A stretch of 64,000 bases of DNA from Amoebophrya sp. A120 (lineage: Eukaryota; Sar; Dinophyceae; Syndiniales; Amoebophryaceae), in contig CAJINV010000004.1 of assembly GCA_905178155.1 (NCBI GenBank), forward strand, positions 7,096,358 to 7,160,357, read 5' to 3'. This document shows positions 11,801 to 23,900 of the stretch, piece by piece. Under the pieces are notes generated by a model, which saw nothing but the letters and a program-made list of their open reading frames with translations, searched no databases and had not been told where the DNA came from. Each line of letters opens with the position of its first letter. Positions within the stretch are counted from its first letter, which is position 1. The position numbers and the translations under genes are program-made.

Positions 11801-13246
11801 CATCATCAAGACATCGGGATGATGAATAGACAGCCCTCAACATAGCTGCACGAGACCCTTGATGTGAGGTACTAGTAGAGATGAAGCCAGAACTACTACG
11901 GCGATTACATAATATTAAGCTTCAGCTGGGCCTACTTCTCAACATCAAGGCTCCTGCTGCAAAATAAATGCTTGCTTCTACTCGGTAAAAGTCGACAAAG
12001 CCGTGGTCTCGTCACAATCAATGAATTTACAATACAACCCGGTGTCCAAACAGGAATTTGCTAAAAGGAAAAAGATGGTACTGGTATTGAGTAGTGGTCT
12101 CGCAGAACTATAATGTTGACCCCACAAGTTTTTATCCTTCTCAGGTGGTATCTTCATGGGGAACAAATAAAGCACTGTGGTAAAAATTCGAGAGTAGACG
12201 ATGACGAGCACAGCTTCAAACAGAGAAGAATCCTAGGGCAGTTTTTTTCGTCGTGCGGGGGTAGGTCGAAGATTTTAACAACGCTACCGCTGACGCCAGT
12301 GCTGTGTAGAAGTTGAAAATATAACAAAGATGATCGGAAATAAGCAGAGCTTACGTGCGTGTAAGTTTTGGTAAAAAGCTATTATCCATCGGCGGAGGTG
12401 GGGCGGGGGAGAGCAGGCAAAAGATAAAGTCATGTCACTTTTGGACACAATCAGGGAGGGAAGCATAGAATCTTCATGCTGGAAATAAATCATTTGGCGT
12501 GAAGTACTACTAAAAAACTTGGGCGAGCAGGAGGGTAAAAACACGGGATAATTAACCATGGCGGTTGTAGGCCTTCAGTGCTGCGTTTTTTCGGTGCTCA
12601 AAACGAAATGGAAATGCTTCTCATCTGCGCGGCGTGGCCGTGATTCTACGGTCGTTTATAGTATGATTAGAAATCATATACATGATATGCGTAATATAGG
12701 TAATTTGCGTCGTTTCAGAATGTCGCTTCATATTGTAGCAATTTTTCTAGCCGTTCATTTTTGTTGCATATCACTGCCCGAATTTCTCGACCTATACTAG
12801 TACGTACTCAGCTGCACTGTAGTACCCATCGAAGGCCTTCGGAGCTGTACAGATAGCAGCTTATAGTGTACAAGAATCAAAGCCTATTCCAGCTTCCTTC
12901 TATGCGTGTTTGCTTTGTCTTAGAAGTATGTCACTTTCTTCTTATTCTTGTCTATTGCATTTAAACCATATTCGAATTTATTTTGTCTCGTCTCCTCGAG
13001 GTTAATATTTTTCCGTGATTAATATATTCTTTCCTCGTTCTTCTAGTTAGGCAGAGGTGCGCCGCGCTTTTTCATACGAAAATAAACACAGCAGGCACTA
13101 CAGAATGAGAATACTTTTTCTTGCATATTTTTTCTCCTTCTCGCTATTGGTTTCTTTAGGAATTTCTTCAAATTTCTGTTTCCGCGACCTATTCATTGTT
13201 ACGACGCCAACATTGTTGAAGACGATAAGTATCACTTCGTCCTTTC
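8897..13246. other. long intergenic stretch with one introner, no convincing gene
   Basis: These 4.35 kb lie between the membrane-protein gene and the Mei2-like gene. Apart from the introner at 9142 I see no supported feature. The longest open frames (around 9608-10322, plus strand) lack recognisable domains and are rich in Ser, Phe and Gln. When the introner is removed, a minus-strand frame of about 68 codons runs across its insertion point (about 9510 to 9003), without a clear start. Confidence 0.5.
9142..9447. mobile_element. introner, family C, outside recognised coding sequence
   Basis: It is 306 bp with inverted ends of about 55 bp (core GTCAGGWTTGAAATSGWCAA) and an exact 5-bp flanking repeat TGTGA (9137-9141 and 9448-9452). 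It lies about 250 bp upstream of the membrane-protein ATG, so it may be a 5' UTR intron or an insertion between genes. Confidence 0.8.
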
Positions 13247-16200
13247 TCACATCATTTTCCCGTCTATAAAAGTGCACAACTCCCCCTCCCCCTCATTTGT
13301 CATGCAAATTCCCAAATCCAGACTGTGCCTCTTGGCACTGTTTGCATGACAAGTTCTGGTAGCCCACAGAGCCCTACAACCCAGTGTGGATTTGTCATGC
13401 AAAACCGGCATTCTTGCTGATGCTTATATTGCCGTTCATGCTATACAAATGAGGGGGAGGGGGAGTTGTGCACTGTCATACCGTCCATGTCTTCCGAGCG
13501 TAGTTGGATCGGCGGCAACGGAGCGTCTGGGCCCGGGAACTCCGCCTCAATTCCGTATCCTGAGTAAAAACGTACCCACACCATAGTTGTCACGCAACTC
13601 TGCATGCTTAAAATGTTTCTCATGCGGAGCCCCATGAGAAGCATTTTCTAATGCGGTTTTGAAATTTGTCATGCTCCAATCAGCACGAGATACTAGATCT
13701 GTAATGCTGCTAAACTAGCTCAAACAGCACTACACTACGCGGACAAACTTGTCATGCCAAACAACCAAAGCTGGCTGATTTGTCTAGCAGATTCCCCATC
13801 CTGACTCTGGTGTGGGTACGTTTTTACTCAGGATATTCCGTTTTGGAAAATCAAGGGGCGGTACTGCTTGATGGGGATACCGTTCACCGGAGAGTTGCCT
13901 GTAGTAATATAATATTAAACACGTTGCCATTTATTTCGATAGTTAACGATCACGCACAGCTGCAGCTGAGGTGCACATTCCGGCGGATTTTTGTAGCGAA
14001 CACAAAACAAGAAAGATCAAAAAAATTCAATACGGTAAACTTCGATATTGGCCTGCAATCCCTGGACTCTTGCGTAATTCACCTCGCACACTTTCGGACT
14101 GTTGTACGCTTTCAGCTTAAACTTGTGAAAGAGCTGTAGTTTTTGTTTTCATGGTCATTTTTGTGCGTCGCAAATGAATTCTCCCATTTTTGCTGTCTTC
14201 TAACAAAATCCCCAAAATCGTCATGGCATTCTATTCTTGGCATTCGCTTTTACAGGACAAAACAAGTTCCAACAAAGGCAATTCAGTTGTACCCCGAGAA
14301 ATCTCTTGGCGTCTTCCGGCGTGACAAAGTTGACGAACGCATACCCCACGTTGCACCGGTTTCTGAAGTCGATGGGCAGGTATCAACTGCAAATGTATCT
14401 GGGTCTGGAAGAATGCAAGATTTGTGATGGAGATTTTCCATGACCCATGAGGTCTGGCATGCAGGACCTAGCATGATAGATCCTGCGAGACCTCTATCAT
14501 GCCTATCTTGCATGAGAAACTGCCTCTGAACTTGTCCAAAAGTGGACATCTTTTGGTATATCATGCAACACAAATTTTTGGCACGATCCAGATTTAGCAT
14601 GACAAGTTGCATCCTTCCAGACCCAGACATATTTGCAATGCATAGCAGGTAGAAGAAATCGAATTTGGCTTCAAAGCCGTTTTCGTTTATATCCTGTGCA
14701 AAAGTATCGTATTCGTATAAATGCAAGTCTTGCATTACAAATATTTTTCTTAAGGTAAATTAGCATGACAAATTTTATTTCTCATGCTGAGGAAATTTGT
14801 GATGCATTTCTACGAGTACGATACTTTTGCAGTTCATAATTTAGCGTTTTCAGCAACATCGGCTGCGTGTACTTGTTCGGAATATTACCTGTTTATTTTG
14901 ATGTACAGAAAAATTGGCTCGGAGCTCCTGCGACAAGTTCAGAAAGCGAAGCAAGATGGCCCAAGAAAATAAACCATAACCAAGTTGTACCCATGCTGTC
15001 AGCACGACTGCCGCGCTAGCTGTCGCTGCAACATAAAAAAATACTTGCTTAAAAAAGCATTTCGCCAGCACAGAAAAAAACTAATCAATACGCAGCATCA
15101 TCGTTGTCCTTGTGTCTTTGACATTGGGATCGCCATCCTTTCCCTGTTGCTGATCTTTCCCGCCTGTCCTCCAGGAGTTTTCGTAGTTGTGGTGATCTTT
15201 CCCGCTACCCTTACCTCCGTACCCGGAATAGCTCCCCTTTTCACTTGCGGTCCCGGGGGTCTTGCTGCCATACCCGGAGGCAGACGAGTTTTTGCTGCTG
15301 TAGCCGGAAAATTTCGGATGCTGCTGCAGTGCGGCCGACGATGGTGGAGTTGTGTACTGCTTGACGTTCGTCCCGTGATAATTATTGCCATCACCATTCC
15401 CTTGGACATTATTCACCGTCGTGGCGATTCCCTGAGCAGTAGAACTACTCCCGTTGTAGTTCCCTGCTGCACCGTGGCCTTGGTGCTGCTCCACGCCAGA
15501 TCCTGACCTTTTCATCGCGCCGGATAAGTGGATCGCGCCATAAGTTCCAGTTTCGTCGTGCATCTTGTCTAGCCGGATCTTCTGGTCCTTGTGGTGGTTC
15601 CCGTCCGGGATGTGTATCCTCGCGAACTTTTTCGGGTGCTTCTTCTTGATTTGGATGCACTGCTGCAAAAAGTCCTCATACTCCGCGACGGAAACCAACC
15701 GCACCGGGTGATCGGGCAGCGAGGTCGGGAGGGAGGAACCCGAGGCCGCGGAATCGCCGACGAGGGGCACATGGTACCCACCAGACGTCGCGAGAAGGCC
15801 GGTGGTAGCAACCGAGTTGTCGGATTTCTGTTTTTTCAAATTTGAGCAATAAAAATAGATGCAGCCAATGCCAATAAAAAACCGCAATTCCACACGACGC
15901 CGATGCCGAAAAATGCAAATCACAATAATTCGCAGAACTACTACAACGTCAAAACGTTAAGGTGGGCTCCTCCTACATGAAATCGAAAATAGACGAAAAA
16001 ATGTAAAAAAACTTTTACTTTTCCGCAAGAAAACAGAAACAGCTATAATATATGCAGTCAAAAGTACCTTCTCATTCATCTCGCCGATTTTTTGTGCTGC
16101 CAAGGCTGCGATGTGTCCGCCCGGCGGTACGGGCAGGTTGTTCAATATGGAAGCGTCAGGTTTGAAATCGACAAAGTTGAAATGATTTTTCATGCATAAA

Positions 16201-17813
16201 ATGGATGCCAAATGTAACCCAGTTTCCAAGTGGCGCATGACAAATTTGGGTAGAGCCGCAATCCAGTTTGTGATGCTGTTTCGGCATAGAAGATAGCTTT
16301 TGTTATGCTACTTTAGCAACTCTGTCCAGAGCCGTAAACAGGCTCACAATCGGCCTCCCTTGCCATCCCTGCAACGCAGGCACTTCTTTCATGCTTTGCA
16401 TTTTATGCATGACAAATCCATATTCAATTGTGACGATTTCAATCCTGACACATCCATATTCAATTGTGACGGTATATTCACGACCCCGTACGGGATGTTA
16501 CCCGGCGCCGCGTTCGGCCCCGACACCGGGGACATTTGCCCCGGGCTGGCCACTTCAATGGGCGACATCAACCCCGTGTTCTGTGCGGCGACAATCAGAT
16601 CCGCGGACAGTCCGATCTCCGCGGTGCCGAGGGGCTGCTGCTGGGTCACGCCCAATTTTTGGCCGGAATAGCTCATGTCGAGCTGCTGCTGAATGTTCAG
16701 GCTCTGCCCCGAAGTATCAATGTGTGCGGCCGAGGACATGCGGTTGGTCGCTGGTGGGGTCATAGGGACGATCTGAGTTTGTAGTGTAGTTCCTGCTCCA
16801 CCTTGGCTGCCCCGCATCAACTCCTGCAACAAAGCCAATTGCCCTGGGGTTTGCGCGCCCGCCGGGACGACCCCGGACGGGAGCCGGGACGGGTTGTTCG
16901 AGGACTGGTCCCCTGCCGCTCCTGCCGGAGCCGGACTGGTTCCCGCTAACGGGCTTAAATCCAGCGGGTGTAGTCTTGGCGTCGCGGCGTTACCTGGGAA
17001 CGACAGCTGCGACTGGTCGTTGGGGTTCTCGCTGTCGCCTCTTTGCATCCGCGCGGTCTGGAGCTGCATCAGCTGCTGCTGAAGCACCTGATTCATCTGT
17101 GCCTGCTGTGCGTTTTTCTGCTGCAGCAGGTGCGATTCCGCCTGCGAAAGGTTCAGCAACGACGGATTTACCACATTGTTCTGCTGTTGATTTGGATCAA
17201 CCACACCTAACTGCTGCGGCTGTCCCGGCACGTGGATCTGCTGCTGGTGGCCCGGGAGGTGCGGGGGGGTTGGAACGTACTCGCCGAAGCCGCTCATCAT
17301 GAACTCGGGATTAAAAAACGCCACGGGCGAGACGGTGGAAGAGCCCACGTGCACCGCTGTGAAATGCTCGGTTCCCGGGGACAGTGCACCCGAGTGGTGG
17401 TGGTATTGGTTGTGTTGCTGATGCTGCTGCCCATGAGTTGTGGTGGTCTGCTGGTGATGCTGGTGGTTCCCAACATGTGGTCCTCCAACATGCGACGTGT
17501 TGGTCACAGCGCCAGTTGTGGTCATACCTGTCGGGTCGCTCGTCGTTGTTGGTGCTGTAGCCGCTGCCGTTGCAGTCGTGCCCGCCATAGTAGTACTGGT
17601 CGTGGTCGTATCGCCACTGGCGGTCGTCCCTCTTGTCTCGTTGGAGACCCTCTCGCTCTCTACAGGGGAGGACGACAATCTTTTCGTGGTCTTATTTTCG
17701 TGCAGAGATTTCGATTTTTCAAGAGGAGCAACGTTATAATCAACCTCGCTGACTAGAGACGACGGAGCAGGAGGTTGGTTGGACTTAATTTCTCTAGGAC
17801 CCGACGATGACAT
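13247..17813 (-). CDS. Mei2-like RNA-binding protein (C-terminal RRM)
   Basis: Ten exons (17813-16477, 16145-16068, 15827-15092, 14888-14839, 14689-14645, 14380-14293, 14133-14034, 13898-13836, 13555-13481, 13264-13247) give 2,565 nt, 854 residues. The start is the ATG of [11 protein letters not shown]. The first 640 or so residues are low complexity (Thr, Gln, His, Gly, Ser, Pro). The conserved domain is at the C-terminus: [39 protein letters not shown], then [14 protein letters not shown]. These are the signatures of the unusual third RRM of Mei2/AML proteins, which binds RNA and in fission yeast drives meiosis. No N-terminal RRMs are seen, so it resembles the short Mei2-like proteins of protists. 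Five introners interrupt it, four in or just after the RRM. Its role here (mRNA fate, life-cycle switches) is inference. Confidence 0.88.
13265..13480. mobile_element. introner, family E, last intron of the Mei2-like gene
   Basis: It is 216 bp with inverted ends carrying GTGCACAACTCCCCCTCCCC and an exact 5-bp flanking repeat CCGTC (13260-13264 and 13481-13485). Removal joins EDMDG to KMM and the stop, so the last coding exon is only 18 nt. Confidence 0.85.
13556..13835. mobile_element. introner, family F, Mei2-like gene
   Basis: It is 280 bp with inverted ends TATCCTGAGTAAAAACGTAC and an exact 5-bp flanking repeat TTCCG (13551-13555 and 13836-13840). Removal joins PLIFQN to GIEAEFPG. Confidence 0.88.
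14381..14644. mobile_element. introner, family A, inside the RRM of the Mei2-like gene
   Basis: It is 264 bp with family A ends (core GTATCTGGGTCTGG) and an exact 5-bp flanking repeat GCAGG (14376-14380 and 14645-14649). Removal rebuilds [12 protein letters not shown], the most conserved part of the domain. Confidence 0.9.
14690..14838. mobile_element. introner, family B, inside the RRM of the Mei2-like gene
   Basis: It is 149 bp with inverted ends around GCAAAAGTATCGTAYTCGTA. The flanking repeat is GTTTA versus ATTTA (4 of 5). Removal rebuilds [14 protein letters not shown]. Confidence 0.85.
16146..16476. mobile_element. introner, family C, Mei2-like gene, with duplicated right end
   Basis: It is 331 bp. 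Flanking repeats are TTCAA versus TTCAC (4 of 5). Inverted ends share GTCAGGWTTGAAATCG. The right end holds two copies of a roughly 22-bp unit (CATATTCAATTGTGACG), so the terminal repeat is extended on that side. Removal joins YGVVN to NLPVPPGG. Confidence 0.82.
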
Positions 17814-19676
17814 TGGTCTTGGTGCTAGAATATAATACAGTACAGGAGTTTTGATGATTATGTTGAGCGAAGTAGATTTGATGACCTATTTCAAAAATTG
17901 TTGTTGTATTGATATTTTGCTTGTTGTTCTCGATCTCACAAAGGTTCTTCTGACAGAAGTCGTGGCTAAGTATGAAAACCGTATGAAATTCCGTTTTGCT
18001 CGTCGTCCACGTGTGAGAGAGATTTAAATTTATTGGCGTTGTCGTAGCAAACTTGTCTGAATAAATTTACAAGTACAACTGGTGCTCTGCCTCCTAAAAA
18101 AGAAATGCCGTGTCGCCGCTCCGTTCGATGGTCAAAACTGATGAAGTTTTGATTGAAAAGTTTGTCAAAGGGAAAGATTTCGAAAAATGTTATGATTCTA
18201 GGTGAAGCAGTGCTTTACTCGTCTACGTGCTACTCAAAAGTTGTACGATCGTGTCTATGTCTACTTTGAGATCCTTGTAGCAAAAAAGGCTGATCTCTGT
18301 TTAGTCGGGTTAATTGTGACGTCTGCTCCAGTCCTGCTATCTGAGGATCTATCTAAATCTAAGAGGAACCTCTTCGCTACTTTGTGCCTGATCTAGGAAC
18401 TGAGATTATGGTTTGCAACACTTTACAAACGATGTGAGGATGTGATTTCGAATCTCCCCAAGAAAAATTGTTTTTTGGTGTACTTCTACGTAATATCGAT
18501 ATTTGATCCAAAACTAGAGCTACAAATTTGTCCAAAACTAGAGCTTGTTGCAGTGAACACCAAATCAAATACTTTTACTCCTTTCTTGGTTGTACAAAAC
18601 AAATGAAAGTTTACCGCTCCAAAACTAGATATTTTACTTTGTTTGGTAGTTTGAAGTATTTTCCTTTGGTTGTAAGTTACCAAAATATCAGAACGTGGAC
18701 AGAATGTCAAATTCACTGCAACGGGTGTAGCCGATCTGATGGGAGCCTCAGAACTAACCAAAACCCTGGTCGTGTGGACAATTGTGAATAAATCGGAATT
18801 GATGTTGGAGCGTGGTCCGACTAAAACCTACATCGGCTGTAGCAAAATTTTTTGGTGTAGGTGATCCGAAAAGCGCCAACTATGTGAGGATCAACATTTC
18901 AATTTGGCGTTGCAATGTATTGGCTTGGTTGCTGTATTCTCCACCTTGTTACCATGCAGCAACAAATTTGAAAAAACCGACATTCGTTTTTTGATGATAA
19001 ATTTTTTCATCGTCCAAGAGTAACAAGAGCGCAGATCATAGCCTCACATTTTCCTTGGACCACCGTGTAGTAAGTCCCGAAGTACTGTTGGGATAATATG
19101 GTAATTCAAAACAAAATTTTACCGACGTTGAAAGTGATCTCGTCCTGAAAGAACCGACTTTGCTAATTTGTAGTTCGTGTTCGCGCTCGATTTATGGGAA
19201 CTTGCATTGTTGTTTCGACTTCTTTATTTCATCCACGCTGACAAAATCGAAGCCTGATGGAAAAAAACTATTCGACATGGAAAAACAGACCGATTTCATC
19301 GTTCTTCTCGTGCTCATTGTCATTCTGGAGATGATCTCGCATCGATTTTCATTCGATTTTTGTCCTTCTTCTTGAACGAACACTTTTTAGCTCCTTGTAG
19401 GTGCTACCAGCTCCGAGAAGCAGAAGTTGTTCCACATTTACTACTGCCGTGCATTTGTTTCATTTACGTTCTCGACAGCACTGCGCGAAATGAATGAAAA
19501 ACGCTCCATAGGTAATCAGCTGAGAAAGAATCATTTTGTGTGACACTTACCACTATGACAGAAAATAATCATGTTTGATGCGTAAAAATTCAACATGATA
19601 CAACTACCGTTGTCGACAACTAGGATCGGTGCGGGTGCACCAACAAGCTGCTGCTCCTAAAAGTAGTATGGTGTAC
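17814..19676. other. intergenic stretch, no gene seen
   Basis: This AT-rich sequence separates the Mei2-like start from the GC-rich insert downstream of the LeuRS gene. No open frame has recognisable similarity and no introner ends were found. Confidence 0.55.
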
Positions 19677-20777
19677 TAGCTGCTGCCTATGAGTTCTTGC
19701 GAAAAACTCGTTGCTGTTTCGCGGTTTATACTGTGTATCAGGTAGTAGAACTACTGTGTATCAGGTAGTAGAAGCAGATACTTCAATAATTTAAGCAGAT
19801 TGCCCGGCGCCAGAGAAGCTGCGGCTGCCTTGGCGAGGGCAGGGGAGAGTGCGTCGCCGATCCATCGCACAAGGCGGCCGGCAGCTTGTAAGAAAACCGG
19901 GCGCCACTACTGCAGAGTTAACTCCATCCAACGAAGGTCGACCCCTACACCGCCAGGGGCAAAAAGTTGCCGCGTGACCATGAGTTTTGATTTTCCAGAA
20001 ACAACACAACGAAAAAAGGTAGGGCGAAACGTGGCGCGCCTCAAACAAAGACACAGCCCGTTGGTTGGCTTTGTCGTGGCGCCGGTGTCCCACGCATGCT
20101 CATGCCCTTAGTCTCTCGCGAGTCGCCACCGAGCTCCGGCCGCGGCCGCCAGCTGTTTTTTTTTATATTCCCGGCCAACACCCCTGCGCCGAAACCTTTG
20201 GCGCGCGCGAGTAAAAACGTCGCGGCGGGCTGCTTTGCTTCCTAGCGGCCGCGTGTGCCTCTACGAATGCGCCGTAAAGACTGAAAACGCGACGCCACAT
20301 CGTAAAACAGGGGCAAGGCAACGCAGGCGCACGAGGTGAGGCTGCATAGCGCAAAAATGAAGATGGAGCACCATCATGGTGAGGCTAAAGAATGCGCCTG
20401 CTCCAACAAAAATACTAGAAGCAGGTCAGAGGGCAACTGGGGCAGCAATACAGAATTTTGTTGGCTGGAGGGGCCGACCGCCCTTCTCAGTCGCCCTCTC
20501 TAATATCCCTATTTGCCCAAGCGAGTGCGTAACCCTCGCGCAAGCGAATTCAGCGGTAAGCTTCTCCAGCATGCAGCCAGGACGTCATGGGGAGTGCCAC
20601 CTGGACCTGCTACCTTGACGATCAAGGCTTGACCTTCGTCCTCACAATGCCAAAATGATAAAAAGCGGCAACTTTTGGATCTGCTTAAATTCGCGAAGTA
20701 TCTGCTACAATTTCCTTCTGGTGAGTAGCTGCTGCCTATGAGTTCTTGCGAAAAACTCGTTGCTGTTTCGCGGTTTA
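19677..20777. mobile_element. GC-rich insert bounded by inverted and 52-bp direct repeats
   Basis: The outer boundaries are identical 52-bp direct repeats (19677-19728 and 20726-20777, beginning TAGCTGCTGCCTATGAG). Inside them are inverted repeats of 28 bp with three mismatches (19773-19800 and 20679-20706; arms AGCAGATACTTC and ATTTAAGCAGAT). The core of about 880 bp is far more GC-rich than its surroundings. A 23-24-bp unit (CTGTGTATCAGGTAGTAGAA) is tandemly duplicated between the left direct repeat and the left inverted arm. The core holds no recognisable protein. It lies just downstream of the LeuRS stop. Confidence 0.65.
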
Positions 20778-20982
20778 CACGAGGTACATTTTTGCGTAAC
20801 GGACCTCGACCTTCTCCATCATCAAGAAGTACACTGACTCATTATACTCGTGGGCTGCAAACTGCATTTTTACTAAAAAACTGCTCCGATTTGATGTTCC
20901 CGGGAAGAAAGTGGCTCGCGCTTGAGCGTAGAAGTTCTCGTCAAATCGGTAATATCCTCGAGAACAAGTCCTTCCAACTCAC

Positions 20983-23900
20983 TCACGCTTCCAAAAACAC
21001 AATCGTTGGCTTCGCGGGTTGCGCGACGTTGATCTTATCCGAGTTGTCCCCGTCAATTTTCCCGTCCGCGGTGAAGCGAAAGCTGATGCTGGAAATGCCC
21101 AACTGCTTCTTGATCAGTTCGATCCGCTCTGTCAGCATGTCGGCCTCATTGAAGGGGAGTTCCAGTTCCAATGCGTCCTTTCCCCGCGCGCTCATTTCGT
21201 CCTTCATCATGAAGCTGGCAAACGGCATGGCCTTCTTGGATTCTTTATGAGAGTGCACAACTCCCCCTCATTCTCATTTCTCATGCAAAATCCCAAATCG
21301 AATTGCTTCCCTGTGGCACTGTTTGCATGACAGATTGTTCCGGATGAAGCTGCCCAAACAGTACTACACTAGGTGCGTGAATTTGTCATGCACCGGCTCC
21401 ATGTATTTATAAATATTGCTGTTCATGCAATACAAATGAGGGGGAGGGGGAGTTGTGCACTCTCATATTCTTCCTTGGAAAACGACTTAAACGCCTCGGA
21501 CTGCTGCAGCCCCCGGATCCAGTTCTTTGGGTCGGCCGGAGCGTTGCCAGCCTCGTTTAGTGGAACGGTTTGGCAGTACCTGATAGTAGTTTAATATTCG
21601 GGATAAGTGTCTTAATCATCTTCATGATGAACCGTTTGCGGTCATGCTCGCAGTGCATCTGATTGAGATTGCTACATCAAATTTTCGGGCTTTATAGAAA
21701 CACAGACGGCATCCACACTACAATGAAATCTCTTTATGAATATCAGTACTCCAGAATGCTCCTTTGCCACGGTTTGTATTCCAACGCGACATACACACAA
21801 GCGGATTTCACCACGTCGTCGAAGTTCCAGTATTACAATGAAAAATGCCCCCATCCCGGAACTTGGCAGCATTTGTATTGCAAACCTTTCCAATGGAAAC
21901 ACTCCCCGTCTTGCATATCTCAGCATCACAAGTTTTCCATGCTGATGAAAAGCTGAAACTTGTGTTGCAAAGGAGTCCAACAGCAGGGGGATCTGTTATG
22001 CAGAAGATACCTTGCGCAACTAGATTCTGCATCAGAAAGGCTCGCAGTCCTTCTTCTTTCATGCAAGACAAAACATTTCATTTGGAAACTTTGCATGAGA
22101 AACTTCTGTAAATTACGGGGTGGGGACATTTTTCATTGTAATATCCAGTCCTTCTGCTTCTTTTTCTTTTCGTTCTGGAGGTTCAGTTTCGCCATGCGGA
22201 ACTCGCGGAGGTCCTTTTCCAACACTTCAAATTTCCGGTGCAGAACCTTGTCGAACGCGGGCATCACCGGCCACCGCTGCTTCCACAACGGGTCCCGCTT
22301 CTTCAAAACGGACTATCCTGAGCAAAAACGTCCCCGCCCCATGCTCAAGTTGGTAAATCTGCAACACAAATCGCCAAGCCTTGGGAGTTGTGCATGACAA
22401 GTCTCCGTCTGTAGCATAGTGGTGCTTAGCAAGGCAGGCCGCATGAGAAAGCCAATTTCTCATCCTCTTTACAGCATTACAAATGCCAAATCACGATTGG
22501 GAATACGAATACCTCTCATGGAGATGCGCATTACAAATGTTGCTGTCTTTGCACATTTGCATCACAACTCTGGGGTGGGGACGTTTTTGCTGAGGATACG
22601 GAGACCCACAGGTTCTCGCAGAAGTGTGGCGCGATCGGGGACAGGATCAAGGCTTGGATCTCCAGAAACTTGGTGATGGCTGATTTGATGTCTTAGTTTA
22701 ACTGATAAAAGCGAAAAAAATCTTCTGTGTTGAAACAATGCGACGAGTAACGAGCTGTTGCCCCTCGCAGCACGACAGGCATGTTGTTGTACTTAAGCAC
22801 TTGCTTTATGCATCAGAAACTGGAAAGCAAAAGTAAATGGCCTGTAACGCATGTTGTACATGGAGAAAACTCTCGACAGAGGACACAGAGAGCTTCTATG
22901 AAGGAAAGTGTAAGATGAAGTAGTATACATTGCGGGTGCACGTCGTCATCCGTCAGGTTGCAGTAGGTTTTCCTGAGGTTTTCCATTTCGTACCACGAAT
23001 ACTTCAGCGCGTCTTTGTACCGCATGGTCTCGTACGCCTCGAAGGACTTGGCCACCAAAGAGCACATCTCGTTCTCGAAAACCTGATCCAGGAACAACTT
23101 TTCGGTTCGGCCACCCGCAGATAGCTTCTTTAAAGTTTCCAACGCCCACTGTTCTAACGTCGTCATGCGCAGCACCGTTTGGTTAGAGATCTCCCGGCTG
23201 TAATTCGCGTCTTCTAAAGTGTCGCCCGCGTCGGCGCAGGTGAGGCGCACCACGTCGGAGGAAAACATGTCGTCCGCGTCTTGGAGCGTCATGAAATTCC
23301 CCTCGGACTTGGACATCTTTTTGTTATCGACTAACACGTGTCCGTTGGCGAAGAAAGATTTCGGCCAGTACTGCGGCTTGTTTTTCCAAATCGCGGCGTG
23401 GTTGAACAGAGACATGGTTAAGTGGTTCTGAATCAAGTCCTTGCCGGAGCAGCGGATGTCCACGGGGTACCAGTACTGGAACTCGTTTCGCAACTCCTGC
23501 AGGACGGAATCGGGTAAGGAAGTTTCTGTTGGGAGCGAATCCGTTCGATCGAAAACGTAATCGAAAACTTCATCCGTCAACTGCTCCGGCTTAATTCTTA
23601 AGGGCCCGGGCGGAATGAAGCTCTCCGTGCCGACCTGCCCGCCGTTCGGTTTCATGCCATTCAGGATGCCGCCCTGGAGCAGGTGCGCAATCGCGTAGTA
23701 GGCCATGTAGATGGTAGAATCCGAGAGCGATTCGATCAGCCACTGCTGGTCCCAGGGGAGTTTTGTACCCAGACCGAAGGTTCGGGAGCAGGCCCACTCC
23801 CTCATCCAATCGACGGTCTTTAATAAGCCGTTGCGGGTACCCTCGCCGTAAGCTGTTGTTTCGTAGGCAAGTTACTTGTTGAATCATTCTCGTACATTTT

